A DNA stretch of 64,000 nt, from assembly GCA_028292405.1 (NCBI GenBank), contig JAQGMJ010000049.1, forward strand, positions 72,344 through 136,343. The letters are read 5' to 3'. Positions 50,429-59,524 of the stretch are shown here, in pieces (within the stretch, counting starts at the first letter, position 1; each line of letters begins with the position of its first letter). The position numbers and the translations under genes were made by a program. Below the pieces are notes generated by a model, which searched no databases, was not told where the DNA came from, and saw only the letters and a list, made by a program, of their open reading frames with translations. The stretch comes from Betaproteobacteria bacterium. GTDB taxonomy: Bacteria; Pseudomonadota; Gammaproteobacteria; Burkholderiales; JAEUOS01.

Positions 50429-52168
50429 ATGGCGAAGAAAACCGAAAAGAAAATCAAGCTGCGCAGCGCCGAATGGTTCGGCCGCCAGGATGAATACGGC
50501 TTCATCTACCGCTCCTGGACCAAGAACCGCGGCATCCCGCAAGACCAATTCGAAGGCAAGCCGGTCATCGGCATCTGCAACACCTTCTCCGAGACTACGC
50601 CCTGCAATTCGCATTTCCGCGGCCTGGCCGAGCAGGTGAAAATGGGCGTGCTGGAAAACGGCGGCTTTCCGCTGGAGTTTCCGGTGATGTCGCTGGGCGA
50701 AAGCCTGCTGCGGCCCACCGCCATGCTGTACCGCAACCTCGCCTCGATGGATGTGGAAGAAAGCATCCGCGGCAACCCGATCGACGGGGTGATTCTCCTG
50801 GTCGGCTGCGACAAGACCACGCCCGCCCTGCTGATGGGCGCGGCCTCGGTCGATGTGCCGGCCATCGCCGTCTCCGGCGGCCCCATGCTCAACGGCCGCT
50901 ACAAGGGCCAGACTCTGGGCTCCGGCACCAGTGTCTGGCAGATGCGCGAAGACCTGTACGCCGGGCGAATGAAGCTCGCCGAATTCCATGAGGCCGAAGC
51001 CTGCACCCACCGCAGCCACGGCCACTGCATGACCATGGGCACCGCTTCCACCATGGCGAGCATGGTCGAGGCCTTGGGCATCGGCATGCCGGGCAACGCG
51101 GCCTACCCGGCGGTCGACGCGCGGCGCAACCTGATCGCGCGCGATGCCGGCCGGCGTATCGTCGATCTGGTGAAGGAGGGCGTGAAGATCACCGACATCC
51201 TCACCCGTCCCGCGTTCGAAAACGCCATCCGCACCCTCGCGGCCATCGGCGGCTCGACCAATGCCGTGGTCCACCTGATCGCCATTGCCAAGCGCCTCGG
51301 CGTCAAGCTGGAGCTGGACGATTTCGACGACCTCGGGCGCGGCGTGCATACCCTGCTCGACCTGATGCCCTCGGGCCGCTTCCTGATGGAAGACTTCTGC
51401 TACGCCGGCGGCCTGCCGGTCGTGTTGCGCACGCTCGGCGAAGAGGGCCTGCTGCACAAGAAGGCGATGACGGTCAACGGCAAGACCATCTGGGAAAACA
51501 ACAAGAAGGCCGAGTGCTACAACAAGGAAGTCATCACCGAGTGGAAAAAGCCGTTCAAGAAGAATACCGGCATTGCGGTGTTGCGCGGCAACCTCGCGCC
51601 CGACGGCGCCATCATCAAGCCCTCGGCTGCCACTCCCAAGTTGATGAAGCACAAGGGCCGCGCCATCGTGTTCGAGAATTTCGAGGACCTGCACAAAAAG
51701 CTCAACGACCCCAAGCTCGACATCGATGAAAACTCGGTAATGGTGCTGAAAAACTGCGGCCCCAAGGGCTACCCCGGTTTCGCCGAAGTCGGCAACATGC
51801 CGCTGCATCCCAAGCTGTCGAAAAAGGGCATCACCGACATGGTGCGCATCTCGGACGCGCGCATGTCCGGCACCGCCTACGGCACGGTGGTGCTGCACGT
51901 TGCGCCGGAAGCGGCGGCGGGCGGTCCGCTGGCGCTGGTGAAGACCGGCGACATGATCGAACTCGATGTGGAAAAGCGTCGCCTGCACCTGGATGTGAGC
52001 GAAGAAGAGCTGGCGAAGCGCCGGGCCAAATGGAAGGCGCCCAAGCCCGCGCTGGACCGCGGCTACTGGAAGCTCTATATCGGCCATGTGAACCAGGCCA
52101 ATGAAGGCGCCGATCTCGATTTCCTGGTGGGCAAGAGCGGCGCTTTTGTTCCGCGCGATAATCACTGA
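50429..52168 (+). CDS. IlvD/EDD-family dehydratase, probably sugar-acid type
   Basis: 579 residues. Three Fe-S ligating cysteines are visible: TFSETTPCNSH, VGCDKTTPA and EDFCYAGGLP. RISDARMSGTAYGTVVLH is the family signature near the C-terminus. The N-terminus RSAEWFGRQDEYGF resembles arabonate/xylonate dehydratases more than housekeeping IlvD. Dehydrates an aldonic acid to a 2-keto-3-deoxy acid. GAGGAAGAG precedes the ATG. Confidence 0.88.
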   Translation: MAKKTEKKIKLRSAEWFGRQDEYGFIYRSWTKNRGIPQDQFEGKPVIGICNTFSETTPCNSHFRGLAEQVKMGVLENGGFPLEFPVMSLGESLLRPTAMLYRNLASMDVEESIRGNPIDGVILLVGCDKTTPALLMGAASVDVPAIAVSGGPMLNGRYKGQTLGSGTSVWQMREDLYAGRMKLAEFHEAEACTHRSHGHCMTMGTASTMASMVEALGIGMPGNAAYPAVDARRNLIARDAGRRIVDLVKEGVKITDILTRPAFENAIRTLAAIGGSTNAVVHLIAIAKRLGVKLELDDFDDLGRGVHTLLDLMPSGRFLMEDFCYAGGLPVVLRTLGEEGLLHKKAMTVNGKTIWENNKKAECYNKEVITEWKKPFKKNTGIAVLRGNLAPDGAIIKPSAATPKLMKHKGRAIVFENFEDLHKKLNDPKLDIDENSVMVLKNCGPKGYPGFAEVGNMPLHPKLSKKGITDMVRISDARMSGTAYGTVVLHVAPEAAAGGPLALVKTGDMIELDVEKRRLHLDVSEEELAKRRAKWKAPKPALDRGYWKLYIGHVNQANEGADLDFLVGKSGAFVPRDNH

Positions 52169-52203
52169 CAAGGCAATCCCGCTGCACAAGGCAATAGAAA
52201 GTC

Positions 52204-53079
52204 ATGCAACTCAATCATCAGGAAATCGACACGCCGCCGCGCCCCGCGGCCAGCGTGGTGTTGCTGCGCGATGGCCCCAGGGGGCTTGAGGTGTTCCTGC
52301 TCAAGCGCCACGGCGACTCCGACGTGCTCGGCGGCCTCTATGTGTTCCCCGGCGGCAAGCTGGACCGTGACGACTCTGCCGCGCCCACCCTGCAGCGTCT
52401 CGACACGCCGGTAGCCGCGCTGCATCAGGCGCTGGGCGAGCCGGAGCTGGAGGAGCACATCGCCGCCGGCTTTTTCGTCGCCGCCTGCCGCGAGACCTTC
52501 GAGGAATCGGGCGTGCTGTTCACCCAGGGCGCCGACGCGGTGCAGGCCAAGGAGGCGGCAGCGCTGATGCACGGCGGCCTCGACTTCGCGCAAATCATCC
52601 AGCGCCTGGACCTGACGATTACCGCCAGCCGTATCGCGCCCTGGTCGCGCTGGGTCACGCCCCGCAAGCCTTCGTTGATGAATCGTCGCTTCGACGTGCG
52701 CTTTTTCGCCGCGGCCGTGCCGGGCGACCAGGCTGCTTCGCATGATAATTACGAGACCACCGAAAGCGTCTGGCTGACGCCGCGCGCCGCGCTGGAACAA
52801 TACTGGGACGGGCAGATCGGCATGGCCCCGCCGCAACTGATGAGCCTGGCCGAACTGTCGCGCCACGCCACCGCAGCCGAAGTGCTGGACCCGGCGCGCC
52901 GGCGCTGGCCGCGGGTGATCCTGCCCAACTCCTTCGAACATGAGGAACAGCGCGTGCTGGTCTACCCCGGCGACGAGCGGCATGAGACCCGCGAGCGCAT
53001 GATGCCCGGGCCGACGCGCCTGATCCACCGCAACAACCGTTTCGAGCCGCTCAGCGGCTTCGAGGGGTTTTTCGCATGA
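52204..53079 (+). CDS. NUDT19-like Nudix hydrolase (first paralog)
   Basis: 291 residues. The Nudix box is split: YVFPGGKLDRDD is separated by about 45 residues from ACRETFEESGVLF, an insertion known from NUDT19-type CoA diphosphatases. Conserved APWSRWVTP and a C-terminal PGPTRL are shared with the second Nudix gene 580 bases away, so the two are paralogs. Cleavage of acyl-CoA or another nucleoside diphosphate is plausible. The stop overlaps the tag start (ATGA). Confidence 0.85.
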   Translation: MQLNHQEIDTPPRPAASVVLLRDGPRGLEVFLLKRHGDSDVLGGLYVFPGGKLDRDDSAAPTLQRLDTPVAALHQALGEPELEEHIAAGFFVAACRETFEESGVLFTQGADAVQAKEAAALMHGGLDFAQIIQRLDLTITASRIAPWSRWVTPRKPSLMNRRFDVRFFAAAVPGDQAASHDNYETTESVWLTPRAALEQYWDGQIGMAPPQLMSLAELSRHATAAEVLDPARRRWPRVILPNSFEHEEQRVLVYPGDERHETRERMMPGPTRLIHRNNRFEPLSGFEGFFA

Positions 53080-53660
53080 GCAAGGAAATTCACCGCTGCG
53101 GCTGGTGCGGCACCGACCCGCTCTACATGGCGTACCACGACGAAGAGTGGGGCGTGCCGCATCACGACGACCGCCACCTGTTCGAAATGCTGATTCTCGA
53201 AGGCGCGCAGGCCGGCCTGTCGTGGATCACCATCCTGCGCAAGCGCGAAAATTACCGTGAGGCGTTCGACAACTTCGATGTCGCCAAGGTGGCGCGCTAC
53301 ACCCCGGCGAAGCTCGAAAAGCTGATGGCTAATCCGGGCATCGTGCGCAACCGCCTGAAGGTCGCGGCGACGGTGCGCAATGCCAAGGCCGTGCTGAAGA
53401 TCCAGGACGAATTCGGCTCGCTCGACAGCTACCTCTGGCAATTCGTCAAGGGCCTGACGATCCAGCGCAAGCCGGATGACGGCAGGCTGGTGACTACGCC
53501 GGAATCGGACGCCCTGAGCAAAGCCTTGCTGGCGCGCGACATGAAGTTCGTCGGCTCGACCATCTGCTACTCCTTCATGCAGGCCACCGGCATGGTCAAC
53601 GATCATGAAATCGCCTGCTATCGCTACAAGCCGTTGCGGGCGCTGGGCAAGGGCGCCTGA
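53076..53660 (+). CDS. tag: DNA-3-methyladenine glycosylase I
   Basis: 194 residues. Removes 3-methyladenine from alkylated DNA. The start RCGWCGTDPLYMAYHDEEWG, LFEMLILEGAQAGLSW (with the catalytic-region Glu) and a C-terminal zinc-binding His/Cys set including NDHEIACYRY are typical. Both ends overlap Nudix genes (ATGA at the start, TGATG at the end), so a DNA repair gene is sandwiched in a Nudix operon. Confidence 0.97.
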   Translation: MSKEIHRCGWCGTDPLYMAYHDEEWGVPHHDDRHLFEMLILEGAQAGLSWITILRKRENYREAFDNFDVAKVARYTPAKLEKLMANPGIVRNRLKVAATVRNAKAVLKIQDEFGSLDSYLWQFVKGLTIQRKPDDGRLVTTPESDALSKALLARDMKFVGSTICYSFMQATGMVNDHEIACYRYKPLRALGKGA

Positions 53661-54508
53661 TGAACCTCGGCCGCGAACAAACCGGCAATGCTGTTGCGCT
53701 GCCGCGCGACGCCGCCACCGTGCTGCTGCTGCGGCCCACGGCTTCGCACTTCGAAGTCTTCATGGTCAAGCGCAGCGGCCTGTCGGACGTGCTGGGCGAA
53801 GCGCACGTGTTTCCCGGTGGCAAGATCGACGCCGCCGACAGCACACCTGCGATGCTGGCGCAGACCGAGGGTATCGCTGACATTAAACCCGGCGCTCTCG
53901 GTGAAAGCCTCCTTGCCGAACAACTGGCGGCGCTATACATCGCCGCCGCGCGCGAAACCTTCGAAGAAGCCGGCGTGCTGCTGGCCCGCGGCGTCGGCGA
54001 GCGCGACCTCTCCGCCGCGCGCGACCGCGTCAACGCCAAGGAGGGTTTTGCCCCGGTACTGGCTGAACTCGGCATCAAGCTTGATCTTTCATCACTGGTG
54101 CCTTGGGTACGCTGGGTCACACCGGAGTTTCTCGCCAAGCGATTCGACGTGCGCTTTTTTCTCGCCGCGGCGCCTCCCGACCAGACTGCCGTGCACGACA
54201 ACTTCGAAGCTACCCACAGCGAATGGGTGGCACCGCGCAGCTTCATGGCGCGCTGGGAACGCAATGAGATCAAGCTGGCGCCACCGACCTACAAGAGCCT
54301 GGAGCACCTGGCCCTGTTCGACTCCATCGAAGCGGTGCTCGCCGATGCCCGCTCGCGTCCCGCGCCCATCCTGATGCCGCACAGCTACGAGCGCGACGGC
54401 GCGCGCGAGATCGTCCTGCCGGGCGATGCCGGACATCCGGTGAAGCAAAAAGCCATTCCCGGCCCGACGCGGCTGCGCTGGGACGGCGCGCGCTACGCGC
54501 CGGTATAG
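53660..54508 (+). CDS. NUDT19-like Nudix hydrolase (second paralog)
   Basis: 282 residues, paralogous to the gene at 52204. The Nudix box is again split, HVFPGGKIDAADS and AARETFEEAGVLL, with an insertion of about 45 residues. VPWVRWVTPEF and a terminal PGPTRLRW match the paralog. The start overlaps the tag stop by one base. Likely a CoA- or nucleotide-diphosphate hydrolase, perhaps with a different acyl preference from the first. Confidence 0.86.
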   Translation: MNLGREQTGNAVALPRDAATVLLLRPTASHFEVFMVKRSGLSDVLGEAHVFPGGKIDAADSTPAMLAQTEGIADIKPGALGESLLAEQLAALYIAAARETFEEAGVLLARGVGERDLSAARDRVNAKEGFAPVLAELGIKLDLSSLVPWVRWVTPEFLAKRFDVRFFLAAAPPDQTAVHDNFEATHSEWVAPRSFMARWERNEIKLAPPTYKSLEHLALFDSIEAVLADARSRPAPILMPHSYERDGAREIVLPGDAGHPVKQKAIPGPTRLRWDGARYAPV

Positions 54509-54528
54509 AACAGGGCGGAGGAGGGCAG

Positions 54529-55302
54529 ATGCGCGACAACCCGGTAAAAGCCAAGATCGCGCGCGGCGAACGCGCTTTCGGCGCCATGATTTTCGAGCTC
54601 TTCTCGTCCGGCCTGCCGCAGATCTGCAAAAACGCCGGCGCCGAATTCATCCTCTACGACATGGAGCACACCGGCCTGGGCTTCGAAACCCTGAAGACCC
54701 AGTTCGCCCTGTGCAGGGGCCTTGGCATTGTGCCGATGGTCCGCGTGCCGCGCGGCGAATACCACTTTATCGCCCGCGCGCTGGACGTCGGCGCGCTCGG
54801 CGTGATGGTGCCGATGGTCGGCACGGCGGAAGAAGCCGCGCACATCGTCTCCTGCACCCGCTACCCGCCGCTGGGCCGGCGCGGCGCCGCCTTCGGCTTC
54901 GCCCATGACGATTACCAGGGCGGCGATGTCGCCGCGAAAATCACAGCGCTGCATGCACGCACAATGGTGATCCCGCAAATCGAAACAGACGAAGGTCTGC
55001 GTAACGTCGAGGCGATCGCCGCTGTCGATGGTGTCGATGCCCTCTGGGTCGGCCACTTCGACCTGACCAATTTCATGGGCATCCCCGGCCAGTTCCAGCA
55101 CCCGGACTACCTTGCCGGCATCACCCACGTGGTGAACGCCTGCGAAGCCAACGGCAAGACCGCCGCCTTTCTCGCCACCGACGACGCCTGGGCGCGCGAC
55201 TACGCGGCAAAAGGCTTTCGCCTGATGGCCTACGGCATCGACCAGGCGATGCTGCAAAACGCGTTGCAATCCGGATTGAATGTTCTGAAGAACACCACGT
55301 AG
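54529..55302 (+). CDS. HpcH/HpaI (GarL-type) aldolase
   Basis: 257 residues. Metal-dependent class II aldolase fold. Motifs: FGAMIFELFSSGLPQI, YDMEHTGLGFETLKTQ, MVRVPRGEYHFIARALDVGA (pyruvate site) and VMVPMVGTAEEAA, then IETDEGLRNVEAIAAVDGVD. Such enzymes split 2-keto-3-deoxy acids into pyruvate and an aldehyde. GGAGGAGGG precedes the ATG. Fits downstream of the sugar-acid dehydratase at 50429. Confidence 0.88.
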   Translation: MRDNPVKAKIARGERAFGAMIFELFSSGLPQICKNAGAEFILYDMEHTGLGFETLKTQFALCRGLGIVPMVRVPRGEYHFIARALDVGALGVMVPMVGTAEEAAHIVSCTRYPPLGRRGAAFGFAHDDYQGGDVAAKITALHARTMVIPQIETDEGLRNVEAIAAVDGVDALWVGHFDLTNFMGIPGQFQHPDYLAGITHVVNACEANGKTAAFLATDDAWARDYAAKGFRLMAYGIDQAMLQNALQSGLNVLKNTT

Positions 55303-55326
55303 AAAAACGACAGGCACGGAGACAAA

Positions 55327-56352
55327 ATGGCGGATAAATACAAAGTAGGCATCACCCGCGACATCCTCAACGCCAAGGGCGAGCCGGCCTTCGGCGCGCA
55401 GGCGTTGCAGATTCTCGACAACGCCCCCGGCATCGAATGGGAGTACCTGCCCGAGCTGGTGCCTGAAATCACCCCCGACATCGCCGCCTGCTACGACGCC
55501 CTCTACGTCAACACCCCGCGCGTGCCCGCCGGCGCCGTGGCGCGCGGCGACCACCGCCTCAAGGTGGTGGCGCGCCACGGCGTTGGCTACGACTCGGTCG
55601 ACGTGCCGGCGATGACTGCCGCCGGCGTGCTCGTCACCAACACGCCCACCGCCATGCCGCGCCCGGTGGCCACCATCGCGCTCACCTTCATCCTCTCCCT
55701 CGCCGGCAAGCTCTTCCTCAAAGACAAGCTGACCCGCGAAAACCGCTGGAAGGAGCGCATGGACAACATGGGCATCGGCCTCTCCGGCCGCACCCTCGGC
55801 GTGATCGGCGCCGGCGGCATCGGAAAGGAACTGATGCGCATGGCGCGCGTGTTCGACCTCAAGCTTCTCACCGCCGACCCCAAGGCCGACGCCGTCGAGC
55901 TCGGCTACATCGGCGCCCGTGTGGTCGACCTCGACACGCTGCTGCAACAATCCGACTTTATCGTCGTCGCCTGCCTGCTCAATGAAAGCACGCGCGGCCT
56001 GATCGGCGCGCGCGAATTCGCCCTGATGAAGCCCTCGGCCTATTTCATCAACGTCGCACGCGGCCCGATCGTCGATGAGCGGGCCTTTATCGCGGCGATG
56101 CAGGAGCGCCGCATCGCCGGCGCCGCCACCGACGTCTTCGAGCAGGAGCCGGTGGCCGCCGACAACCCGCTGCTGAAAATGGACAACGTCATCGTCACCC
56201 CGCATTCGCTGTGCTGGACCGACGAATGCTTTCACAACATGGCCTTCATTGGCCTCTCAAGCATGGTCGATGCGCTCGGCGGCAAGCGTCCCGCCCACGT
56301 GGTCAACCCGGCGGCGCTGGACCATCCGCGGCTGCGTTCGGTGCGTGCCTGA
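55327..56352 (+). CDS. D-2-hydroxyacid dehydrogenase family protein
   Basis: 341 residues. NAD-binding motif TLGVIGAGGIGKELMRMA, NVARGPIVDERAF and the catalytic His in VTPHSLCWTDE are standard for the phosphoglycerate/glycerate dehydrogenase family. Starts 24 bases after the aldolase gene with GGAG upstream. May reduce hydroxypyruvate or a related 2-oxo acid produced by its neighbours. Confidence 0.9.
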   Translation: MADKYKVGITRDILNAKGEPAFGAQALQILDNAPGIEWEYLPELVPEITPDIAACYDALYVNTPRVPAGAVARGDHRLKVVARHGVGYDSVDVPAMTAAGVLVTNTPTAMPRPVATIALTFILSLAGKLFLKDKLTRENRWKERMDNMGIGLSGRTLGVIGAGGIGKELMRMARVFDLKLLTADPKADAVELGYIGARVVDLDTLLQQSDFIVVACLLNESTRGLIGAREFALMKPSAYFINVARGPIVDERAFIAAMQERRIAGAATDVFEQEPVAADNPLLKMDNVIVTPHSLCWTDECFHNMAFIGLSSMVDALGGKRPAHVVNPAALDHPRLRSVRA

Positions 56353-56565
56353 ACAGCGCGGGACGATCAAAAAAGCCCGCGCAATCACCATGCAAGACAC
56401 CCACGGATGGTTTTACTTGCTATAGAATTCCGTCTTGTATCTCAGATGTAAGCGCTGGCCGGGCGGGGGATTGAAGCGCGGCGGCGACTTAAAAATACAT
56501 GACCGGGGAGGCCGGGCCGCGCGCAACGAAGCGCGCGGGGGGCGCTGCCTCATTGAGGGAACGCG

Positions 56566-56844
56566 ATGCACATGAACAAAGCGCAGATGATCGACCATAT
56601 CGCCCTGAGCGCCGATCTTTCGAAGGCGGCCGCCGCTCGGGCACTGGACGCGATGGTCGAGGGCGTGAAGGCAACGCTGAAAAAAAATGGCTCGGTGACG
56701 CTGGTGGGCTTCGGCACCTTCCAGGTATCCAAGCGCCGCGCCCGCGCCGGGCGCAATCCGCGCACCAACGAGGCGATCAAGATCCCCGCTGCCAAGGTTC
56801 CCAAATTCACACCTGGCAAAGCTTTGAAAGATGCTGTAAAATAG
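56566..56844 (+). CDS. HU-type nucleoid protein
   Basis: 92 residues. Dimeric histone-like DNA-bending protein. [21 protein letters not shown] is the conserved core of the DNA-binding arm. The ATG at 56566 adds Met-His; an ATG two codons later would give the common MNKAQ start. In many Betaproteobacteria hupB is preceded by lon and followed by tRNA-Val, tRNA-Asp and ppiD; the tRNAs are here, but lon is absent upstream. Confidence 0.94.
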   Translation: MHMNKAQMIDHIALSADLSKAAAARALDAMVEGVKATLKKNGSVTLVGFGTFQVSKRRARAGRNPRTNEAIKIPAAKVPKFTPGKALKDAVK

Positions 56845-56968
56845 CGGACTTTGCTGAGCGACATGCTTGGCTAAAGCGGTGCAGCGAAACGCGCCGAGGC
56901 GCGCAAACAAAGGCGTCACCGGCACTGTGCAATTGTCTGGATGAGATTGTCCGGTTCAAATTGTTACA

Positions 56969-57044
56969 GGGTGCTTAGCTCAGCTGGTAGAGCGTCGCCC
57001 TTACAAGGCGAATGTCGGCGGTTCGATCCCGTCAGCACCCACCA
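56969..57044 (+). tRNA. tRNA-Val (anticodon UAC)
   Basis: Cloverleaf complete: acceptor GGGTGCT pairs with AGCACCC, anticodon stem TCGCC/GGCGA encloses CTTACAA (anticodon TAC), T-loop TTCGATC, CCA encoded at 57042-57044. Confidence 0.98.
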
Positions 57045-57093
57045 GTTTTCTGGCCGCGTCGGGAGCAGTCGTCGGAAGTAATACGAGAAATTT

Positions 57094-57170
57094 GGAGTGG
57101 TAGTTCAGTTGGTTAGAATACCGGCCTGTCACGCCGGGGGTCGCGGGTTCGAGTCCCGTCCACTCCGCCA
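57094..57170 (+). tRNA. tRNA-Asp (anticodon GUC)
   Basis: Acceptor GGAGTGG pairs with CCACTCC. Anticodon stem CCGGC/GCCGG encloses CTGTCAC (anticodon GTC); the T-loop is TTCGAGT; CCA is encoded. It follows tRNA-Val by 49 bases, so the two are likely co-transcribed. Confidence 0.98.
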
Positions 57171-57189
57171 ATTAAAGCAGCAACCTAGA

Positions 57190-57213
57190 CGCCGGCACTT
57201 AGCCGGCGTTTTT
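57190..57213 (+). terminator. terminator after the tRNA pair
   Basis: CGCCGGC, loop ACTTA, GCCGGCG, then TTTTT. Twenty bases after tRNA-Asp. Confidence 0.9.
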
Positions 57214-57297
57214 GCGTCTGCATTCCGGATACCGGAATATCCATCGAATGCGCCGATGGCCGCGCCGCCCGCCATCCGTGGGCATTCACGAGAATTC

Positions 57298-58272
57298 TCA
57301 CGCCGCTTTCGCCTCGATCTTTTTCGCCACCTGCCGGGCGCAGTGCAAAAAAGTCTCGACGATCGCCGCCGGAACGCGCCTCTGGACAGTGATGGCACCG
57401 ATCGGAAACTGGTTGTCCGGCAGCAGGATGGGCAGCGCCGTCAGCCCGAAGTGCGAAGCACTGCGCCTGAGTACTGTGGTGGTCATCACCGAAACGTAGG
57501 GGCCGATGGCGAGCAGCTGGTTGCGGATATGAAACGAGTAAGCCTCGATGCGCGCCACCGGCGCATCCAGGCCCAGCGCCTGGTAAGCCGCCGTCACACA
57601 ACGCGTCGCCGGGGTTTCCACCGGCGCGAGTATCCAGGGATCGCCCAGCAGGTCGGCCAGGCCCACCTTGCGCTTGCCGGCCCAGCGGCTGCCGGGGCCG
57701 ACGACCAGATGGATGCGGTCGCTCATCAGCAACTCGAAGGCGAAATCGTGTTCGAGCTGCTGCATCGGCTGCGGCGCCAGGATCAAATCCAGCTCGCGCT
57801 CGCGCAAGAGCCCAAGGTCGGGCGGATTGGCGGTGATGTGCGCGATCTTCAGCGCGACGCCCGGATACTGCGCCGAGAACACCTCGATGATCGCCGGCAG
57901 CAGCCCGGGCGCGATCACTTCCGCGCAACCGATGCGCACCTCGCCCGCCGACGGATCGGCCAGATGCTCGAGCTCGCGCACCCCATGGCGCAACTCGTCC
58001 ATCGCCGCCCGGCCCCGGCGCAGCAGCGCCTCTCCGTAAGGCGTGAGCTGCACGCCGCGAACGCTGCGGTCGAACAGGCGCGCATGCACCGCATGTTCCA
58101 GCCCGGCGATCACCTCCGAGACCGAAGGCTGGGTGATCCCGAGCTGGGCCGCCGCCTTGGCCATGCTGCCGCATTCGACCACCGCGAAAAACACTTCCAG
58201 GTCGCGCAGCCGCAGCCGGCTGCCGATCTTTTGCGCCAGCAGGCTGTTGCCTTGTGCTCCGCTTTTGGCCAT
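57298..58272 (-). CDS. LysR-family regulator of the Bug/ICL-like pair
   Basis: 324 residues. HTH at about 18-77 (MAKAAAQLGITQPSVSEVI), then a substrate-binding domain with VRIGCAEVIAPGLLPAIIEVF. It is divergent from the Bug receptor gene across 241 bases that contain a strong inverted repeat next to its own start, suggesting autoregulation and control of the receptor operon. Effector unknown. Confidence 0.92.
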   Translation of the reverse strand: MAKSGAQGNSLLAQKIGSRLRLRDLEVFFAVVECGSMAKAAAQLGITQPSVSEVIAGLEHAVHARLFDRSVRGVQLTPYGEALLRRGRAAMDELRHGVRELEHLADPSAGEVRIGCAEVIAPGLLPAIIEVFSAQYPGVALKIAHITANPPDLGLLRERELDLILAPQPMQQLEHDFAFELLMSDRIHLVVGPGSRWAGKRKVGLADLLGDPWILAPVETPATRCVTAAYQALGLDAPVARIEAYSFHIRNQLLAIGPYVSVMTTTVLRRSASHFGLTALPILLPDNQFPIGAITVQRRVPAAIVETFLHCARQVAKKIEAKAA

Positions 58273-58280
58273 AGGAGCTG

Positions 58281-58320
58281 ACCTATATAGGTATAAGGAA
58301 ATGGGGATGTTACTTATACC
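58281..58320. promoter_or_regulatory. putative LysR operator dyad
   Basis: ACCTATATAGGT (58281-58292) is a perfect 12-base palindrome. Overlapping it, GGTATAAG (58290-58297) and CTTATACC (58313-58320) form an exact 8-base inverted repeat with a 15-base spacer. Position: 9-48 bases upstream of the LysR start. The remainder of this gap to 58513 shows no gene. Confidence 0.55.
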
Positions 58321-58513
58321 CGAGTCCGGCTACAGTAGTGCCGACCATCAATGATCAAGCGACCGCACGAGCGCGTCGCGTGGAGACAAAGCATTTGTCG
58401 CCCGACCTCGAACGAGGCGCGCGAACCGCCGGCATGCCCGCGGTCGTCAAGACGCGCGGAAATCCGCATCACCAGCCGGTTCGCCGCAATCCCCTCCACA
58501 AGTGCCGAAATCA

Positions 58514-59512
58514 ATGACCCCCTCCCTGTTCTCGAAGAAGGTCCTGGGACCGCTGCTGCTCGCGCCGCTGTTCGCGTTGATGTCGGCCGCGGCGCCTCGT
58601 GATGCGCTGGCCCAGGAATACCCCACCGCGCCGATCCGCGTCCTCACCGGCTTTCCCGCCGGCACCGCCGCCGACGTCTCGCTGCGGATCATCGCCCCGC
58701 GCATGAGCGCCCAGCTGGGCCAGCAGATCGTGGTCGACAACCGTCCCGGCGCCGGCTCGAGCATCGCCGCCGCCGCTGCCGCGCGCGCGCCGAAGGACGG
58801 CTACACGCTGCTCTTCGGCTCCACCGCCAACCTGGTCAATGCCGCGCTGAGCGCCAACCTCAGCTTCGACTTTTTCAAGGACCTCGCGCCCATTTCGCTG
58901 ATGACCTCCGCGCCCACGGTCCTGCTGGTGTCGCAGGAGACCGGCGTCAAGTCGGTAGCCGAACTGGTGGCCCTCGCCAAGGCCAAACCGGGAGCGCTGT
59001 CCTTCGCCTCATCCGGCATCAACAGCACCACCCATTTGACGCTGGAAATGTTCCACACCCTCGCCGGCATCAAGACCACCCACATCCCCTATCAGGGCAG
59101 CCCCCAGGTGATCAACGACATGCTGGCCGGCCGCATCAACGGCTACTTCGCACCGGCCTCGGTCGCCATGCCCTTCATCCGCTCCGGCAAACTGGTGGCG
59201 CTTGCCGTCACCGACGCCAAGCGCGCGCCGCTGCTGCCCGAGCTGCCGACCATGATCGAAGCCGGCGTGCCCGGCTATGAAGCAGTGCTCTGGTTCGGCC
59301 TGCTGGCGCCCGCCGGCACGCCGAATGTCGTGATCGAGCGCGTCTCGCACGCCGCCAACGATGCGCTGAAGAACGATGAAGTGGTGAAGTCGCTGCTGGC
59401 CCAGTCCATCACCGCCCTGGGCAGCACGCCGGCGCAATTCAAGAGCTACATCGAATCCGAAAAATCCCGCTGGGCCGCGGTAATCGCTGCGGCCGGCCTT
59501 AAAAAAGAGTGA
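58514..59512 (+). CDS. Bug-type solute receptor (tripartite tricarboxylate transporter family)
   Basis: 332 residues. Signal peptide to about residue 34 (ALAQE), then YPTAPIRVLTGFPAGTAADVSLRI, PGAGSSIAAAAAA, and HIPYQGSPQVINDMLAGRI, all typical of TctC/Bug periplasmic receptors for carboxylates, which are greatly expanded in Burkholderiales. No TctA/TctB membrane genes accompany it, so it is an orphan receptor that may serve a distant transporter or a sensor. Confidence 0.94.
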   Translation: MTPSLFSKKVLGPLLLAPLFALMSAAAPRDALAQEYPTAPIRVLTGFPAGTAADVSLRIIAPRMSAQLGQQIVVDNRPGAGSSIAAAAAARAPKDGYTLLFGSTANLVNAALSANLSFDFFKDLAPISLMTSAPTVLLVSQETGVKSVAELVALAKAKPGALSFASSGINSTTHLTLEMFHTLAGIKTTHIPYQGSPQVINDMLAGRINGYFAPASVAMPFIRSGKLVALAVTDAKRAPLLPELPTMIEAGVPGYEAVLWFGLLAPAGTPNVVIERVSHAANDALKNDEVVKSLLAQSITALGSTPAQFKSYIESEKSRWAAVIAAAGLKKE

Positions 59513-59524
59513 AAGGAAACTGCC

